NCBI RefSeq assembly: GCF_001590985.1
Contig: NZ_BCTX01000044.1
Location: 1 to 41,632, forward strand
Source: Novosphingobium naphthalenivorans NBRC 102051
GTDB taxonomy: Bacteria; Pseudomonadota; Alphaproteobacteria; Sphingomonadales; Sphingomonadaceae
Reading direction: 5' to 3'
Length of the DNA: 41,632 nucleotides
Below, one piece after another: positions 31,788 through 40,741 of this stretch (positions are counted from its first letter, which is position 1; each line of letters begins with the position of its first letter). The position numbers and the translations under genes were made by a program. The notes under the pieces are model-generated. The model saw only the letters and a list, made by a program, of their open reading frames with translations, had not been told where the DNA came from and searched no databases.

Positions 31788-31817
31788 GTTTCACACCCTA
31801 CCGGGGTGCCAAAACCG
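31788..31817. promoter_or_regulatory. Imperfect palindrome, candidate operator
   Basis: The stretch ggtttcacaccctaccgggg followed by tgccaaaacc has partly symmetric halves (ggttt with aaacc, caccc with gggtg). It lies between the divergent LacI and acyltransferase genes, 87 bases upstream of the LacI start. LacI operators are palindromes of about this length, so it is a candidate for autoregulation, but the central symmetry is shifted by a base and the match is modest. Confidence 0.3.
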
Positions 31818-31980
31818 CAAGCTTCGCAGGAAAGAGCGTGCAAAAGGGTTTCCCGCTCTGCCTTTTTGCGGGATTGCACCGTATCGGTGCTGATACAACC
31901 GCGTGATTGCAGAGCGGAGGCAACCCGCCTAAGGCGGCCTTCACTTCGGCCTCCAAAGCCGCCTTCGTACTTGGAAAGAG

Positions 31981-33168
31981 ATGAAGCCCGCTCCGTCGCA
32001 ACGTCATTACGGCATGGATTGGCTGCGCATCGGCGCGTTCGTGCTGCTGATCTTCTATCATGTCGGCTACAGTTTCACGCCCTGGGGCTATCAGACGCCG
32101 ACACGCGGCGTCGTTAGCTGGGCCGAAATTCCGTTGCTGGGACTGAGCCCCTGGCGGCTGTCGCTGCTTTTTGCGATTTCCGGTTATGCCAGTGCCGCGC
32201 TGCTGGCCAAGGACAAGGGGAGCACTGGCGCGTTCTTCCGTAGCCGCCTTGCGCGGCTGGGCATCCCGCTGATCTTCGGCCTGATCGTGGTTGTGCCGCC
32301 GCAGCCCTACATGGGGCTGGTCAATTCCGGTTATGACCACGGCTATCTCTACTACCTGGTCCACGATGCTTTCAGCTTCCGCACGGTGAACCGGGAATAC
32401 CTGCCGCGCACCATGCACTTGTGGTTCGTGATCTATCTGCTCGCTTATACCATGCTGCTGTGCGCGGTTCGCGCAGTGTTGCCGCAAGGAGCGCGGGATA
32501 CGATCCGCCATGCGGCGGAAAAGCTGCTGTCCGGGCCGCTGCTGCTGCCGCTGGGGATCGCGCTGATCTACGGCGTGCGCGAGTACGTGCCCTACGGCTG
32601 GACCGACATTCACAGCCTGCTCGATGACCGGGCGGCGCATCTGCACTACTGCGGGATGTTCCTGTTCGGCTTTCTCCTGCGGCAGTCCGAGGTCCTGCGG
32701 CTGGCGATTGCCAGGCAGTGGAAGGTGGCCGCCGTTCTGGCCGTGGCGGGCTTTGTGTGGACAGCCGCGGATACCGCGATATTCCCCGGCAATGTGCCGA
32801 CGCCGCCCGAATGGCGCGCGCCGCTATGCTTTTCGAAGTCGGTACAGAGCTGGAGCACGGTGATCGCGCTGTTCGGGATTGCGGACCGGTACTGGAACTA
32901 TGACGCCAGTTGGCGCACGACGCTCGCTGAAGCCGTATTCCCCGTCTATATCGCGCATCAGACGGTCATGGTGCTGGTCATGTACCAGATCCGCGACTGG
33001 GGCATGACGGCCTTGCCGGAATTCCTGGTGCTGATCACGTCGGTGGCTGTCGGCTCCTGGCTGTTCTACCTGATCGGGCGCGAGATCGGGCCGCTGCGGC
33101 CGCTGATCGGCCTCAAGCGCCAGAGGCCGCAAAAGCGCGGCGTGCCGAAGGAACCGGCGCTGGCCTGA
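31981..33168 (+). CDS. Acyltransferase-3 family membrane protein
   Basis: A 395-residue inner-membrane protein with about ten hydrophobic segments. The start (HYGMDWLRIGAFVLLIFYHV) carries the family motif with the catalytic His in FYHVG, followed by LLFAISGYASAALLAK and FFRSRLARLGIPLIFG (the RxxR motif). Further on, TMHLWFVIYLLAYTMLL and YIAHQTVMVL match opgC/acyltransferase-3 proteins. The family transfers acetyl or succinyl groups to sugars of membrane glucans or polysaccharides. The C-terminal basic tail is short. Its divergent neighbour is LacI, which suggests sugar-linked control (inference). AAAGAG precedes the ATG. Confidence 0.87.
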   Translation: MKPAPSQRHYGMDWLRIGAFVLLIFYHVGYSFTPWGYQTPTRGVVSWAEIPLLGLSPWRLSLLFAISGYASAALLAKDKGSTGAFFRSRLARLGIPLIFGLIVVVPPQPYMGLVNSGYDHGYLYYLVHDAFSFRTVNREYLPRTMHLWFVIYLLAYTMLLCAVRAVLPQGARDTIRHAAEKLLSGPLLLPLGIALIYGVREYVPYGWTDIHSLLDDRAAHLHYCGMFLFGFLLRQSEVLRLAIARQWKVAAVLAVAGFVWTAADTAIFPGNVPTPPEWRAPLCFSKSVQSWSTVIALFGIADRYWNYDASWRTTLAEAVFPVYIAHQTVMVLVMYQIRDWGMTALPEFLVLITSVAVGSWLFYLIGREIGPLRPLIGLKRQRPQKRGVPKEPALA

Positions 33169-33236
33169 CGCGCGAGGGCTGCCGGGAATGCTGCCGGAAG
33201 AGAGATCGCGCGGCGGTTGCAGCGGTCAGGGTGCTG

Positions 33237-33446
33237 TCACACCCCGGGCGCGGCGACTGTCTGCCGGAAAGGCTGCGTTGATGTGCTTGGCTGCTGGCTC
33301 TCGAGGAGGTCCAGCGCGGACTGGAGATGGACCGCGGGAAGACTGGCATGGGCTTCGTCGAGCAGGATGAGCGCCTGGAGCATGAGGGCTTCGGCTTTCA
33401 GCACGAGCGCCTGATTTCCGGGGGACATATCCATCTGCCATTCCAT
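33237..33446 (-). CDS. Small hypothetical helical protein
   Basis: A 69-residue protein beginning MEWQMDMSPGNQALVLKAEA. It is leucine-rich and helical in the middle (LMLQALILLDEAHASLPAVH), with a polar tail (SQQPSTSTQPFRQT). The same frame is open upstream and reads SINRKLSREERRSYCIHRL, which also looks protein-like, so translation may start earlier from a non-ATG codon. No clear ribosome site was seen for either. It is convergent with the acyltransferase gene. No family was recognised. Confidence 0.5.
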   Translation of the reverse strand: MEWQMDMSPGNQALVLKAEALMLQALILLDEAHASLPAVHLQSALDLLESQQPSTSTQPFRQTVAAPGV

Positions 33447-33651
33447 CTGCGAGAGTCGATGAATGCAGTATGACCGCCTTTCCTCTCGGGATAATTTCCT
33501 GTTTATGCTGACAATGTTTCGCCGTTCCCAGCCGCGAAGAACGGCGGCTTTCGGCGAACTGGAGGCATGATCGCTTCGCCCGCCCCCTAGGCCGGAGCGG
33601 CCGCCAGCCTTTTGCACGGCGGGCGTCACGCTTGAGCGTTGGGGCTCTTCG

Positions 33652-34440
33652 TCAACGGTCGAGGAAGTGCGTGATTTCCTGTGCGATGACCGCCGGGATT
33701 TCCAGATTGAGCAAGTGGCCCGCACCGGCATGGTCGATACGGGTCACATTCTGTCCGGCACTTTCGATCTGGTCGGCGATCAGGTGGAAATCGCGCATGT
33801 CGAGGGAACCGGACAGCAGCAGCGTGGGGGCGCCAAGGGCGGTCAGCCGGTCAGCGTCGGGCGCTTCGCGCCGCTGATCGTCCTGGATCCACTGCTGGCC
33901 GCGGAAGGCATCGATCGACGCGCGCAGCAGATTGGCGGCGTGGCTGTTGCGGACGGGTTCGAAGAAGGGGTGCTGCCACCACAGGTCGCGGGCTTTGTCC
34001 ATGTCGCCCGCGCGGGCGGTGCGGCTCACCTGCTTCCACCGCTCGATCCATTCGTCCGACCACGGCCAGCCGGTCATGCCGGGGCTGATGAGCACCAGCC
34101 GGCGGACCCGGCCCGGATGATCGAGCGCGAGATGGAGCGCTATGGCGCCGCCCTGCGACAGGCCGCAGAGGTCCGCCTGCTCGATGCCAAGCCGGTCCAG
34201 AAGCGCAAGCAGATCGTCGCTATGGGAAAAGGCAATGCCCGGCGTTCCCGTGGAATCGCCGAAACCGCGCTGGTCGTAGGTGATGAGCGGCAGGCTTTGG
34301 GGCAGGGCTGCGACAAGCGGTTGCCAGTCATGCCTTGAACCGCCGAAGCCGTGGATCAGGACAAGCGGGATGCCTTGCCCGTCTCGCCGCTCGCCAACGA
34401 GGGCCGCGTTCTCCAGTTCCATGGGAAAAGGGATGGACAT
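33652..34440 (-). CDS. Alpha/beta-hydrolase
   Basis: A 262-residue alpha/beta-hydrolase fold enzyme. LVLIHGFGGSRHDW provides the oxyanion-hole HGFG. Ser95 lies in the nucleophile elbow GLSQGG, Asp214 in LLLSGSLDMRD and His242 in HAGAGHLLNLE, completing the triad. A helical lid spans about 125-190 (MTGWPWSDEWIERW and onward). Members include esterases, C-C hydrolases and lactonases; the substrate cannot be read from sequence. ATG 34440 has GAGAGG upstream; GTG 34443 is one codon earlier. It lies 39 bases after the flavin reductase gene and reads the same way, so the two may be one operon. Confidence 0.88.
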   Translation of the reverse strand: MSIPFPMELENAALVGERRDGQGIPLVLIHGFGGSRHDWQPLVAALPQSLPLITYDQRGFGDSTGTPGIAFSHSDDLLALLDRLGIEQADLCGLSQGGAIALHLALDHPGRVRRLVLISPGMTGWPWSDEWIERWKQVSRTARAGDMDKARDLWWQHPFFEPVRNSHAANLLRASIDAFRGQQWIQDDQRREAPDADRLTALGAPTLLLSGSLDMRDFHLIADQIESAGQNVTRIDHAGAGHLLNLEIPAVIAQEITHFLDR

Positions 34441-34479
34441 CACCGCCTCTCGGTAACGCCCGCCGCGAAGGCGGAGAGG

Positions 34480-34971
34480 TTACATGCGTTCGGCAAAACC
34501 GCCGTAGCGGCCGCGATGGAACAGCATCGGGTCGTCCTCGCGAACGGTTTCCATGCGCAGGACCTGGCCGAGGACGAACCAGTGGTCGCCCGCTTCGGTC
34601 ACGGAATAGAGCTTGCATTCGATGCAGGCGATCGCATCGCGGATAATCGGCAGGTTATGGTCGGACACGACATATTCCACGCCGACGAACTTTTCGTCCC
34701 CCTTGGCGGAGACCGAGCGGCACACGTCCTGCTGGTCGCTGCCCATCACGTTCACGCAGAAGTGCCCGGCCTTTTCGATCAGCGGCCAGGATGAGGAAGA
34801 CTTGTCCGGGAAGAACCCCACCAGCGGCGGGTCGAGCGAAACGGACGTGAACGAACCCACCACCATGCCGGCGGGCTTCTCCCCGTCGAGCGCGGTGATC
34901 ACGCAGACCCCCGTGGGGTAGCTGCCGAGCACTTTGCGGAAAGCGGCCGGATCGATGGTTGTCTCACTCAC
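34480..34971 (-). CDS. Flavin reductase-like (FMN-binding split barrel) protein
   Basis: A 163-residue flavin reductase of the HpaC/NmoB family, which supplies reduced FMN to a two-component monooxygenase. It has FRKVLGSYPTGVCVITAL, the flavin-binding AGMVVGSFTSVSLDPPLVGF, HFCVNVMGSDQQDVC and the C-terminal DHWFVLGQVL, then LFHRGRYGGF. The start is taken as GTG 34971 (VSETTIDPAAF); the longer frame up to 35052 would overlap the LysR gene and shows no conservation. It lies directly downstream of LysR and upstream of the hydrolase on the same strand. No partner oxygenase is in the window. Confidence 0.87.
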   Translation of the reverse strand: MSETTIDPAAFRKVLGSYPTGVCVITALDGEKPAGMVVGSFTSVSLDPPLVGFFPDKSSSSWPLIEKAGHFCVNVMGSDQQDVCRSVSAKGDEKFVGVEYVVSDHNLPIIRDAIACIECKLYSVTEAGDHWFVLGQVLRMETVREDDPMLFHRGRYGGFAERM

Positions 34972-35008
34972 GGGCTTCGCCTTCCTGTCCAATTGATTCT
35001 GTACCGTT

Positions 35009-35908
35009 TCAGGGCTTGAGCACTCCCTCCATTTTCGCGACGGTTTCGTCAAGCCACTGCCGGAATTGCTTGATCCGTGGAAGCTGGCGAATGTCCTGGT
35101 GAGTCACGAACCAGAAGGTCCGGCGGATGCGGTATTCCGGCAGGACGGGCACCAGCCGCGGGTCGGCATCGGCCATGAAGCAGGGCAGCACGCCCAGTCC
35201 GGCGCCGCTGGCCACCAGGCTGTGCTGTGCGGTGATGCTGGACGAGCGGATGTTGGGCTTGAGGCCGGCGTGCACCTCGTCGAGATACCCCAGTTCCGGG
35301 GCATAGAGCAGGTCCGGGACATAGCCGACCAGCACGTGCCCTTCGACAAGGCCCGCCCGGCTTCTGGGCAGGCCCTTCGCTTCAAGGTATTCACGGCTGC
35401 CGTAGAGCGCGAGCCCGTAGTCGGAGAGTTTGTGCGCCACCAGCGGGCCGGTGCGCGGACGCGACAGCATGATCGCGACATCAGCCTCGCGGCGGCTCGG
35501 GCTGAGGAAGCCGCTGCTCGCGATGAGGTCTATGGTCAGGTGCGGGTGCGCGGTGTGGAAGCGTGGAAGGTGCCGGGCCAGGAACCAGCAGCCGAAGCCT
35601 TCCGAGGTGCTTACCCGCAAAGTGCCGCTCAGGCCTTCGGTCGCGCGCGTGCGCTCGGATATCTGTCCCGCCGCGCTGGCCATCGCTTCGACCGAGGAGA
35701 GCAATGTCTCGCCCGCTTCGGTGAGTTCCTGGCCGGTTCGGGTCTGTTCGAAAAGCGTGGTCCCCAGCGCGGCTTCAAGGCGGCGCAGGCGGCGTCCGAC
35801 AGTGGTGGGGTCGACATCGAGCAAGCGTCCTGCGCCTGCCAGTTGCCGTGCGCGGGCGATGGCCAGAAAGGCCTGGTAGTCGCTCCAGTCAATGGAAGGG
35901 ATCGTCAT
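35009..35908 (-). CDS. LysR-family regulator
   Basis: A 299-residue LTTR. The winged helix lies at residues 8-66 (DWSDYQAFLAIARARQLAGA and DVDPTTVGRRLRRLEAALG). This type, with VDPTTVGRRL in the recognition helix, is common in proteobacterial LTTRs of the CatM/YhjC-like branch. The effector domain (LRVSTSEGFGCWFLARHLPR and onward) is of normal length. ATG 35908 was chosen over 35935 because the helix-turn-helix then starts at the usual distance. It is divergent from mmsA across 121 bases containing a symmetric candidate site, and in line with the flavin reductase and hydrolase genes. It may control either side. Confidence 0.88.
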   Translation of the reverse strand: MTIPSIDWSDYQAFLAIARARQLAGAGRLLDVDPTTVGRRLRRLEAALGTTLFEQTRTGQELTEAGETLLSSVEAMASAAGQISERTRATEGLSGTLRVSTSEGFGCWFLARHLPRFHTAHPHLTIDLIASSGFLSPSRREADVAIMLSRPRTGPLVAHKLSDYGLALYGSREYLEAKGLPRSRAGLVEGHVLVGYVPDLLYAPELGYLDEVHAGLKPNIRSSSITAQHSLVASGAGLGVLPCFMADADPRLVPVLPEYRIRRTFWFVTHQDIRQLPRIKQFRQWLDETVAKMEGVLKP

Positions 35909-35929
35909 GGCGGAATGGGCTTCTCTAAC

Positions 35930-35943
35930 CTGCAATTATGCAG
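35930..35943. promoter_or_regulatory. Candidate LysR binding site (ctgca-N4-tgcag)
   Basis: Perfect 5-bp arms ctgca and tgcag around atta lie 21 bases before the LysR ATG and 87 bases before mmsA. Many LTTR sites are short interrupted palindromes of T-N11-A type, and this one contains such a spacing. A second tgcaaat half-site occurs about 40 bases downstream. The site overlaps the expected LysR promoter, as in autorepression. The role is inferred from position. Confidence 0.45.
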
Positions 35944-36029
35944 TTGATGATGGCAAATTTTCAGCTTGCCTGCAAATCCAGCCCGGACCAACTGTCCTTC
36001 CGGAAATAATTGACGAAAGGACGAGAGGA

Positions 36030-37526
36030 ATGCGGTTGATTGACCATTTCGTGGTCGGTGGAAGCGGCAGTGCGCCGGCCCGGCTTGGCGATATCTTCGA
36101 TCCCAATCGTGGTGAAGTGCAGGCCCGGGTCGCGCTGGGCGATCAGGCCGTGCTCGATCGTGCCGTCGCCGCCGCGCAGGCCGCGCAGCCCGGATGGGCC
36201 GCCATGAACCCGCAGCGCCGCGCCCGCGTACTGTTCCGTTTCAAGGAACTTGTCGAACAGAACATGGATGCGCTCGCGCATCTGCTGTCCAGCGAGCACG
36301 GCAAGGTGGTCGCCGACGCCAGGGGCGACATCCAGAGAGGCCTCGACGTCGTGGAATTCGCCTGTGGCATTCCGCATGTCCTGAAGGGGGAGTACACGCA
36401 GGGCGCCGGGCCGGGCATCGATATCTACTCGATGCGTCAGCCGCTCGGCATCGGCGCGGGCATCACGCCGTTCAATTTCCCGGCGATGATCCCGATGTGG
36501 ATGTTCGCCGTGGCGGTTGCTGTCGGCAATGCCTTCATCATCAAGCCGTCCGAGCGCGATCCTTCCGTCCCCGTGCGCCTTGCCGAGCTGTTCCTTGAGG
36601 CTGGTGCGCCCGAAGGCGTGTTGCAGGTCGTCCATGGCGACAAGGAAATGGTCGATGCGATCCTCGATCACCCGGCGATCGGGGCGGTCAGTTTCGTCGG
36701 TTCGTCCGACATCGCCCACTATGTCTACAGCCGCGGGGTCGCCGCCGGAAAGCGCGTGCAGGCCATGGGCGGCGCCAAGAACCACGGCATCGTCATGCCC
36801 GATGCCGATCTGGATCAGGTGGTGAACGACTTGTGCGGTGCAGCCTTCGGGTCCGCCGGTGAACGCTGCATGGCGCTCCCGGTTGTCGTGCCCGTGGGGG
36901 AGGAGACGGCCGAGCGCCTGCGCGAAAAGCTGATCCCCGCAATCGAAGCGCTGCGCGTGGGCATCTCCACGGATGCCGAGGCCCATTACGGCCCGGTGGT
37001 CACGGCGCAGCACAAGGCCAAAGTCGAAGGCTGGATCGCCAAGTGTGCCGAGGAAGGCGGCGAACTGGTCGTCGATGGCCGGGGTTTCACGCTGCAGGGA
37101 CATGAGAACGGTTATTTCGTGGGCCCCACGCTGATCGACCATGTGACGCCGCAGATGGAAAGCTATCACAACGAAATCTTCGGTCCGGTGTTGCAGATCG
37201 TGCGCGCGAAGGATTTCGAGGAGGCCGTGTCGCTGCCCTCGAAGCATCAGTATGGCAACGGCGTTGCCATTTTTACCCGCAACGGCCATGCCGCGCGCGA
37301 GTTCGCGCAGCGCGTGAACGTGGGGATGGTGGGCATCAATGTGCCGATTCCGGTGCCGGTGGCCTATCACACGTTCGGCGGTTGGAAGCGCTCGGCTTTC
37401 GGTGATACCAACCAGCACGGCATGGAAGGAGTGCGCTTCTGGACGAAGATCAAGACCGTGACCCAGCGCTGGCCGGACGGCGGTGGCGACGGATCGAACG
37501 CTTTCGTCATTCCGACGATGGCGTGA
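36030..37526 (+). CDS. mmsA: CoA-acylating methylmalonate-semialdehyde dehydrogenase
   Basis: A 498-residue ALDH-superfamily enzyme that converts methylmalonate semialdehyde (from valine) and malonate semialdehyde to propionyl-CoA or acetyl-CoA with NAD and CoA, releasing CO2. GITPFNFPAMIPMWMFAVAV and KPSERDPSVPVRLAELF bind NAD. The nucleophile is Cys280 in AFGSAGERCMAL. The general-base Glu of hydrolytic ALDHs is replaced by Asn251 (GGAKNHGIVMPD), as expected for CoA-acylating members. ATG 36030 has GAGAGGA upstream; longer frames are non-coding leader. It is the first gene of a valine/isobutyrate operon, divergent from LysR. Confidence 0.94.
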   Translation: MRLIDHFVVGGSGSAPARLGDIFDPNRGEVQARVALGDQAVLDRAVAAAQAAQPGWAAMNPQRRARVLFRFKELVEQNMDALAHLLSSEHGKVVADARGDIQRGLDVVEFACGIPHVLKGEYTQGAGPGIDIYSMRQPLGIGAGITPFNFPAMIPMWMFAVAVAVGNAFIIKPSERDPSVPVRLAELFLEAGAPEGVLQVVHGDKEMVDAILDHPAIGAVSFVGSSDIAHYVYSRGVAAGKRVQAMGGAKNHGIVMPDADLDQVVNDLCGAAFGSAGERCMALPVVVPVGEETAERLREKLIPAIEALRVGISTDAEAHYGPVVTAQHKAKVEGWIAKCAEEGGELVVDGRGFTLQGHENGYFVGPTLIDHVTPQMESYHNEIFGPVLQIVRAKDFEEAVSLPSKHQYGNGVAIFTRNGHAAREFAQRVNVGMVGINVPIPVPVAYHTFGGWKRSAFGDTNQHGMEGVRFWTKIKTVTQRWPDGGGDGSNAFVIPTMA

Positions 37527-37541
37527 GACCGGTGCGGGAAG

Positions 37542-37579
37542 CAGGGCCGGTGCCGTTTGCCCGGCACTGGCCGGCCCTG
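37542..37579. other. Stem-loop between mmsA and the acyl-CoA dehydrogenase gene
   Basis: Arms cagggccg (37542-37549) and cggccctg (37572-37579), with an inner pair gtgcc/ggcac, form a stable hairpin in the 82-base gap. There is no U-tract, so it may slow but not end transcription, or stabilise the mmsA message end. The next gene continues the same pathway. Confidence 0.4.
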
Positions 37580-37608
37580 GAGGGCCGGATGCAGGAACAG
37601 GGACCAGA

Positions 37609-38751
37609 ATGACCGAGCAGTTTGGACTGACCGAAGATCAGATCGCGATCCAGGAGACCGCGCGCAAGTTCACCGCCGACAGGATCACGCCTTTCGCGGC
37701 CGAGTGGGACGAGCAGCACCACTATCCCGTCGATGTGTGGAAGGCGGCAGGCGAACTGGGGTTCGGGGCGATCTACGTTTCCGAGGAAAACGGCGGCATC
37801 GGTCTCGGCCGCCTCGATGCAGCGCTGATCATGGAGGCCATGAGCTACGGCTGCCCTTCGACCAGCGCCTATATCTCGATCCACAACATGGTCGCCTGGA
37901 TGATCGACACGTTTGCCGATCAGCAGCTCAAGGACCGCTATCTTCCCGACCTCTGCACGATGGAGAAGATCGGCTCCTATTGCCTGACCGAGCCCGGTTC
38001 GGGCTCGGACGCGGCGGCGCTCAAGACTACGGCCCGGCTGGACGGCGATCACTACGTGCTGAACGGCACCAAGCAGTTCATCTCGGGCGGCGGCTATAAT
38101 GATGTCTATGTCGTCATGGCCCGCACCGGTGAGCACAAGTCGCGCGGCGTTTCGGCTTTCGTGGTCGAAAAGGGCACGCCGGGCCTCAGCTTCGGGGCGC
38201 CGGAAAGGAAGCTGGGCTGGAACAGCTCGCCCACCGCGCAAGTGATCTTCGAGGATTGCCGCGTGCCGGTCGAGAACCGCGTCGGCGCCGAGGGCGATGG
38301 CTTCAAGTTCGCGATGGCGGGCCTTGATGGCGGCCGTCTCAACATCGGGGCCTGTTCGCTGGGCGGCGCGCAACGCTGCCTCGACGAGGCGATCCAGTAC
38401 GTGAAGGACCGCAGGCAGTTCGATCAGCCGATCGCCGAGTTCCAGAACACCCAGTTCCGTCTCGCCGACATGGCCGCCGAACTGGAGGCGGCCCGGGCGC
38501 TGCTGTATCTCGCCGCCGCCAAGGTCACGGCAGGCGCGCCGGACAAGACCCGCTTCGCGGCCATGGCCAAGATGCTGGCGAGCGATACCGGCTCTTCGGT
38601 GGTCGATCGTGCATTGCAGATGTTCGGCGGCTACGGCTATCTCAAGGACTATCCGATCGAGCGCTTCTGGCGCGATCTGCGCGTCCATCGTATCCTCGAA
38701 GGCACCAACGAGGTGATGCGCATGATTATTGGCCGGGATCTGCTGAAATAA
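37609..38751 (+). CDS. Isobutyryl-CoA dehydrogenase-like acyl-CoA dehydrogenase
   Basis: A 380-residue FAD enzyme. FGLTEDQIAIQETARKF starts the helical domain. YCLTEPGSGSDAAALKT, then GTKQFISGGG, form the beta domain that binds FAD. Further motifs are DRRQFDQPIAEFQNTQF, ALQMFGGYGYLKDYPIERF and VHRILEGTNEVMR, with the catalytic base Glu364. Pathway context (mmsA, HIBYL-CoA hydrolase, ECH, mmsB) points to isobutyryl-CoA to methacrylyl-CoA, the human ACAD8 reaction. The product of the next gene starts on its stop (taATGa). ATG 37609 has AGGAACAGGGA upstream. Confidence 0.9.
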   Translation: MTEQFGLTEDQIAIQETARKFTADRITPFAAEWDEQHHYPVDVWKAAGELGFGAIYVSEENGGIGLGRLDAALIMEAMSYGCPSTSAYISIHNMVAWMIDTFADQQLKDRYLPDLCTMEKIGSYCLTEPGSGSDAAALKTTARLDGDHYVLNGTKQFISGGGYNDVYVVMARTGEHKSRGVSAFVVEKGTPGLSFGAPERKLGWNSSPTAQVIFEDCRVPVENRVGAEGDGFKFAMAGLDGGRLNIGACSLGGAQRCLDEAIQYVKDRRQFDQPIAEFQNTQFRLADMAAELEAARALLYLAAAKVTAGAPDKTRFAAMAKMLASDTGSSVVDRALQMFGGYGYLKDYPIERFWRDLRVHRILEGTNEVMRMIIGRDLLK

Positions 38752-39794
38752 TGACTGACGAATTGCTGATCCGGCGTGAGGGCATCGCGGGCATCATTTC
38801 GCTGAACCGCCCCAAGGCGATTCATGCCCTGACGCTGGGCATGTGCCGGGGCATGACGGAGATCCTCACCGCATGGGCCACCGATCCCGACGTGAAAGTC
38901 GTGATCCTTGACCATTCCGAGGGGCGCGGTTTCTGTTCGGGCGGGGATATCAACCTGCTGCGCCGGTCCGCGCTGGAGGATGGCGGCGTTTCGGGCCGGC
39001 AGTTCTTCTTCGACGAGTACCGTCTCAACCACCAGCTGTTCACGTATGAAAAGCCGGTGGTGGCTTTCATGGACGGCATCACCATGGGCGGCGGCGTCGG
39101 CATCTCGCAGCCGGCGAAGTACCGCGTGGCGACCGAGCATACCCGTTTCGCCATGCCGGAGACGGGCATTGGCCTGTTCCCGGACGTCGGCGGCGGCTGG
39201 TATCTCTCGCGGCTCGATGGCCGTGTGGGCCAGTTCCTCGCGCTTACCGGCGCGCGGCTGAAGGGCGAGGAATGCCTCTGGGCGGACCTTGCCACCCATT
39301 ACCTGCCGAGCGAGGTGCTGGAAGAAGCCAAGAGGCGTATTGCCGCCGGGCATGAAATTGCGGGCGTGCTGGGCGCGTTGGCCGTGACCCCGCCCGAGCC
39401 GGAAATGGCCGGACATGCCGGGCAGATCCACAAGCATTTCGCTTTCGACACGCTCGAAGAGGTGCTGGCCTCGCTCGATGTGGACGACAGCGAATGGGCG
39501 GCCAGGGAACTGGCCTTGCTCAGCACCAAGAGCCCGCAGGCCTGCAAGGTCTCGCTGCGGCAACTCGCCGAATCTGCAAAGCTGGAAACTTTTGCCCAGA
39601 ATATGGCGATGGAATACCGCATCGGCAGCCGCGTGCTGACGCTCCCCGATTTCGCCGAAGGCGTGCGCGCGGTCATCGTCGACAAGGACAATGCGCCGAA
39701 ATGGAACCCCGCCACGCCCGAAGGCGTGACTGACGAGATGCTGGATGCGATCTTCGCGCCGCTACCCCCTGAGGAGGAATGGACACCCTTATGA
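38751..39794 (+). CDS. 3-hydroxyisobutyryl-CoA hydrolase
   Basis: A 347-residue crotonase-superfamily thioesterase that releases 3-hydroxyisobutyrate from its CoA ester in valine breakdown. [13 protein letters not shown] and [20 protein letters not shown] are the oxyanion-hole segments. [20 protein letters not shown] is the HIBCH signature, with Glu137 and Asp145. The long C-terminal part, about 90 residues more than simple enoyl-CoA hydratases, is typical of the family. The ATG shares one base with the previous stop (TAATGA), and its own stop overlaps the next start (ATGA), so the three genes are coupled. Confidence 0.92.
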   Translation: MTDELLIRREGIAGIISLNRPKAIHALTLGMCRGMTEILTAWATDPDVKVVILDHSEGRGFCSGGDINLLRRSALEDGGVSGRQFFFDEYRLNHQLFTYEKPVVAFMDGITMGGGVGISQPAKYRVATEHTRFAMPETGIGLFPDVGGGWYLSRLDGRVGQFLALTGARLKGEECLWADLATHYLPSEVLEEAKRRIAAGHEIAGVLGALAVTPPEPEMAGHAGQIHKHFAFDTLEEVLASLDVDDSEWAARELALLSTKSPQACKVSLRQLAESAKLETFAQNMAMEYRIGSRVLTLPDFAEGVRAVIVDKDNAPKWNPATPEGVTDEMLDAIFAPLPPEEEWTPL

Positions 39795-40573
39795 GCTACG
39801 AAACGATTCTGGTCGAACAGAAGGGTGCCGTCACCCTGATTACGCTCAACCGCCCGCAGGCGCTCAATGCGCTGAATTCGCGGGTGCTGGCGGACCTGAT
39901 CGATGCGTTCGGCAAGTTCGAGGCGGACTCGTCGCAGCTCTGCGCGGTGCTGACCGGCTCGGGGGACAAGGCCTTTGCCGCCGGCGCGGACATCAAGGAA
40001 ATGTCCGACAAGCCGAGTGCGGAGTTCTATGCCGAAGACTTCTTTTCGGGTTACGCCAGCCAGATCGTCAAGGCCGTGCGCAAGCCATGGATCGCGGCCG
40101 TCAACGGCTTTGCCCTGGGTGGCGGCTGCGAACTGGCGATGATGGCGGACTTCATCATCGCTTCGGAAAACGCGAAGTTCGGCCAGCCCGAGATCAAGCT
40201 GGGCGTCGCGCCGGGCATGGGCGGCTCGCAGCGCCTGACCCGCGCGGTGGGCAAGTCCAAGGCCATGGACATGTGCCTTACCGGCCGCATGATGGATGCC
40301 GCCGAAGCCGAACGCTCCGGCCTCGTCAGCCGCGTTGTCCCGGCGGACAAGCTGATGGAAGAGGTGATGAAGGCCGCCGAAACGATCGCTGCGATGCCGC
40401 CGCTCGCCGCGATGATGAACAAGGAAATGGTCAACATCGCGTTCGAAACCACGCTTGATGCCGGGCTTCTCGTGGAACGCCGGATGTTCCAGGTGCTCAC
40501 TGCCACCGAGGACAAGGCGGAAGGCATGAAGGCCTTCGTCGAGAAGCGTCCGGGCGTGTGGAAGGGCCGGTAA
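39791..40573 (+). CDS. Enoyl-CoA hydratase (valine pathway)
   Basis: A 260-residue classical crotonase. It has [34 protein letters not shown] with catalytic Glu114, and [20 protein letters not shown] with Glu134; both acid/base residues are present. The C-terminus [12 protein letters not shown] matches short-chain hydratases. In this operon it should hydrate methacrylyl-CoA to 3-hydroxyisobutyryl-CoA. ATG 39791 overlaps the previous stop as ATGA and has GAGGAGG 13 bases upstream. An in-frame ATG at 39779 is nearer to that ribosome site than workable, so the later start is preferred. Confidence 0.93.
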   Translation: MSYETILVEQKGAVTLITLNRPQALNALNSRVLADLIDAFGKFEADSSQLCAVLTGSGDKAFAAGADIKEMSDKPSAEFYAEDFFSGYASQIVKAVRKPWIAAVNGFALGGGCELAMMADFIIASENAKFGQPEIKLGVAPGMGGSQRLTRAVGKSKAMDMCLTGRMMDAAEAERSGLVSRVVPADKLMEEVMKAAETIAAMPPLAAMMNKEMVNIAFETTLDAGLLVERRMFQVLTATEDKAEGMKAFVEKRPGVWKGR

Positions 40574-40591
40574 GCCGGAATAGAAAAACGT

Positions 40592-40681
40592 CGTCATCCC
40601 CGCGAAGGCGGCGATTCATTTTCAACGCTATCATATTGATGTGACGGCGGAAGATGGGTTCCCGCCTTCGCGGGAATGACG
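40592..40681. repeat. Inverted repeat with 20-bp arms
   Basis: The arms cgtcatccccgcgaaggcgg (40592-40611) and ccgccttcgcgggaatgacg (40662-40681) differ from perfect complements by one base and enclose an AT-rich loop of 50 bases (tatcatattgatgtg). This is the cgtcattcccgcgaaggcgg type of element often scattered in alphaproteobacterial genomes. It separates the enoyl-CoA hydratase gene from mmsB and could attenuate or stabilise the operon transcript. Confidence 0.7.
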
Positions 40682-40741
40682 AGAATTTTGAAAAGATGAT
40701 TTTCGAGCGCCGCTCAACGGGAGAGGCAAGGGAGAGAACAC

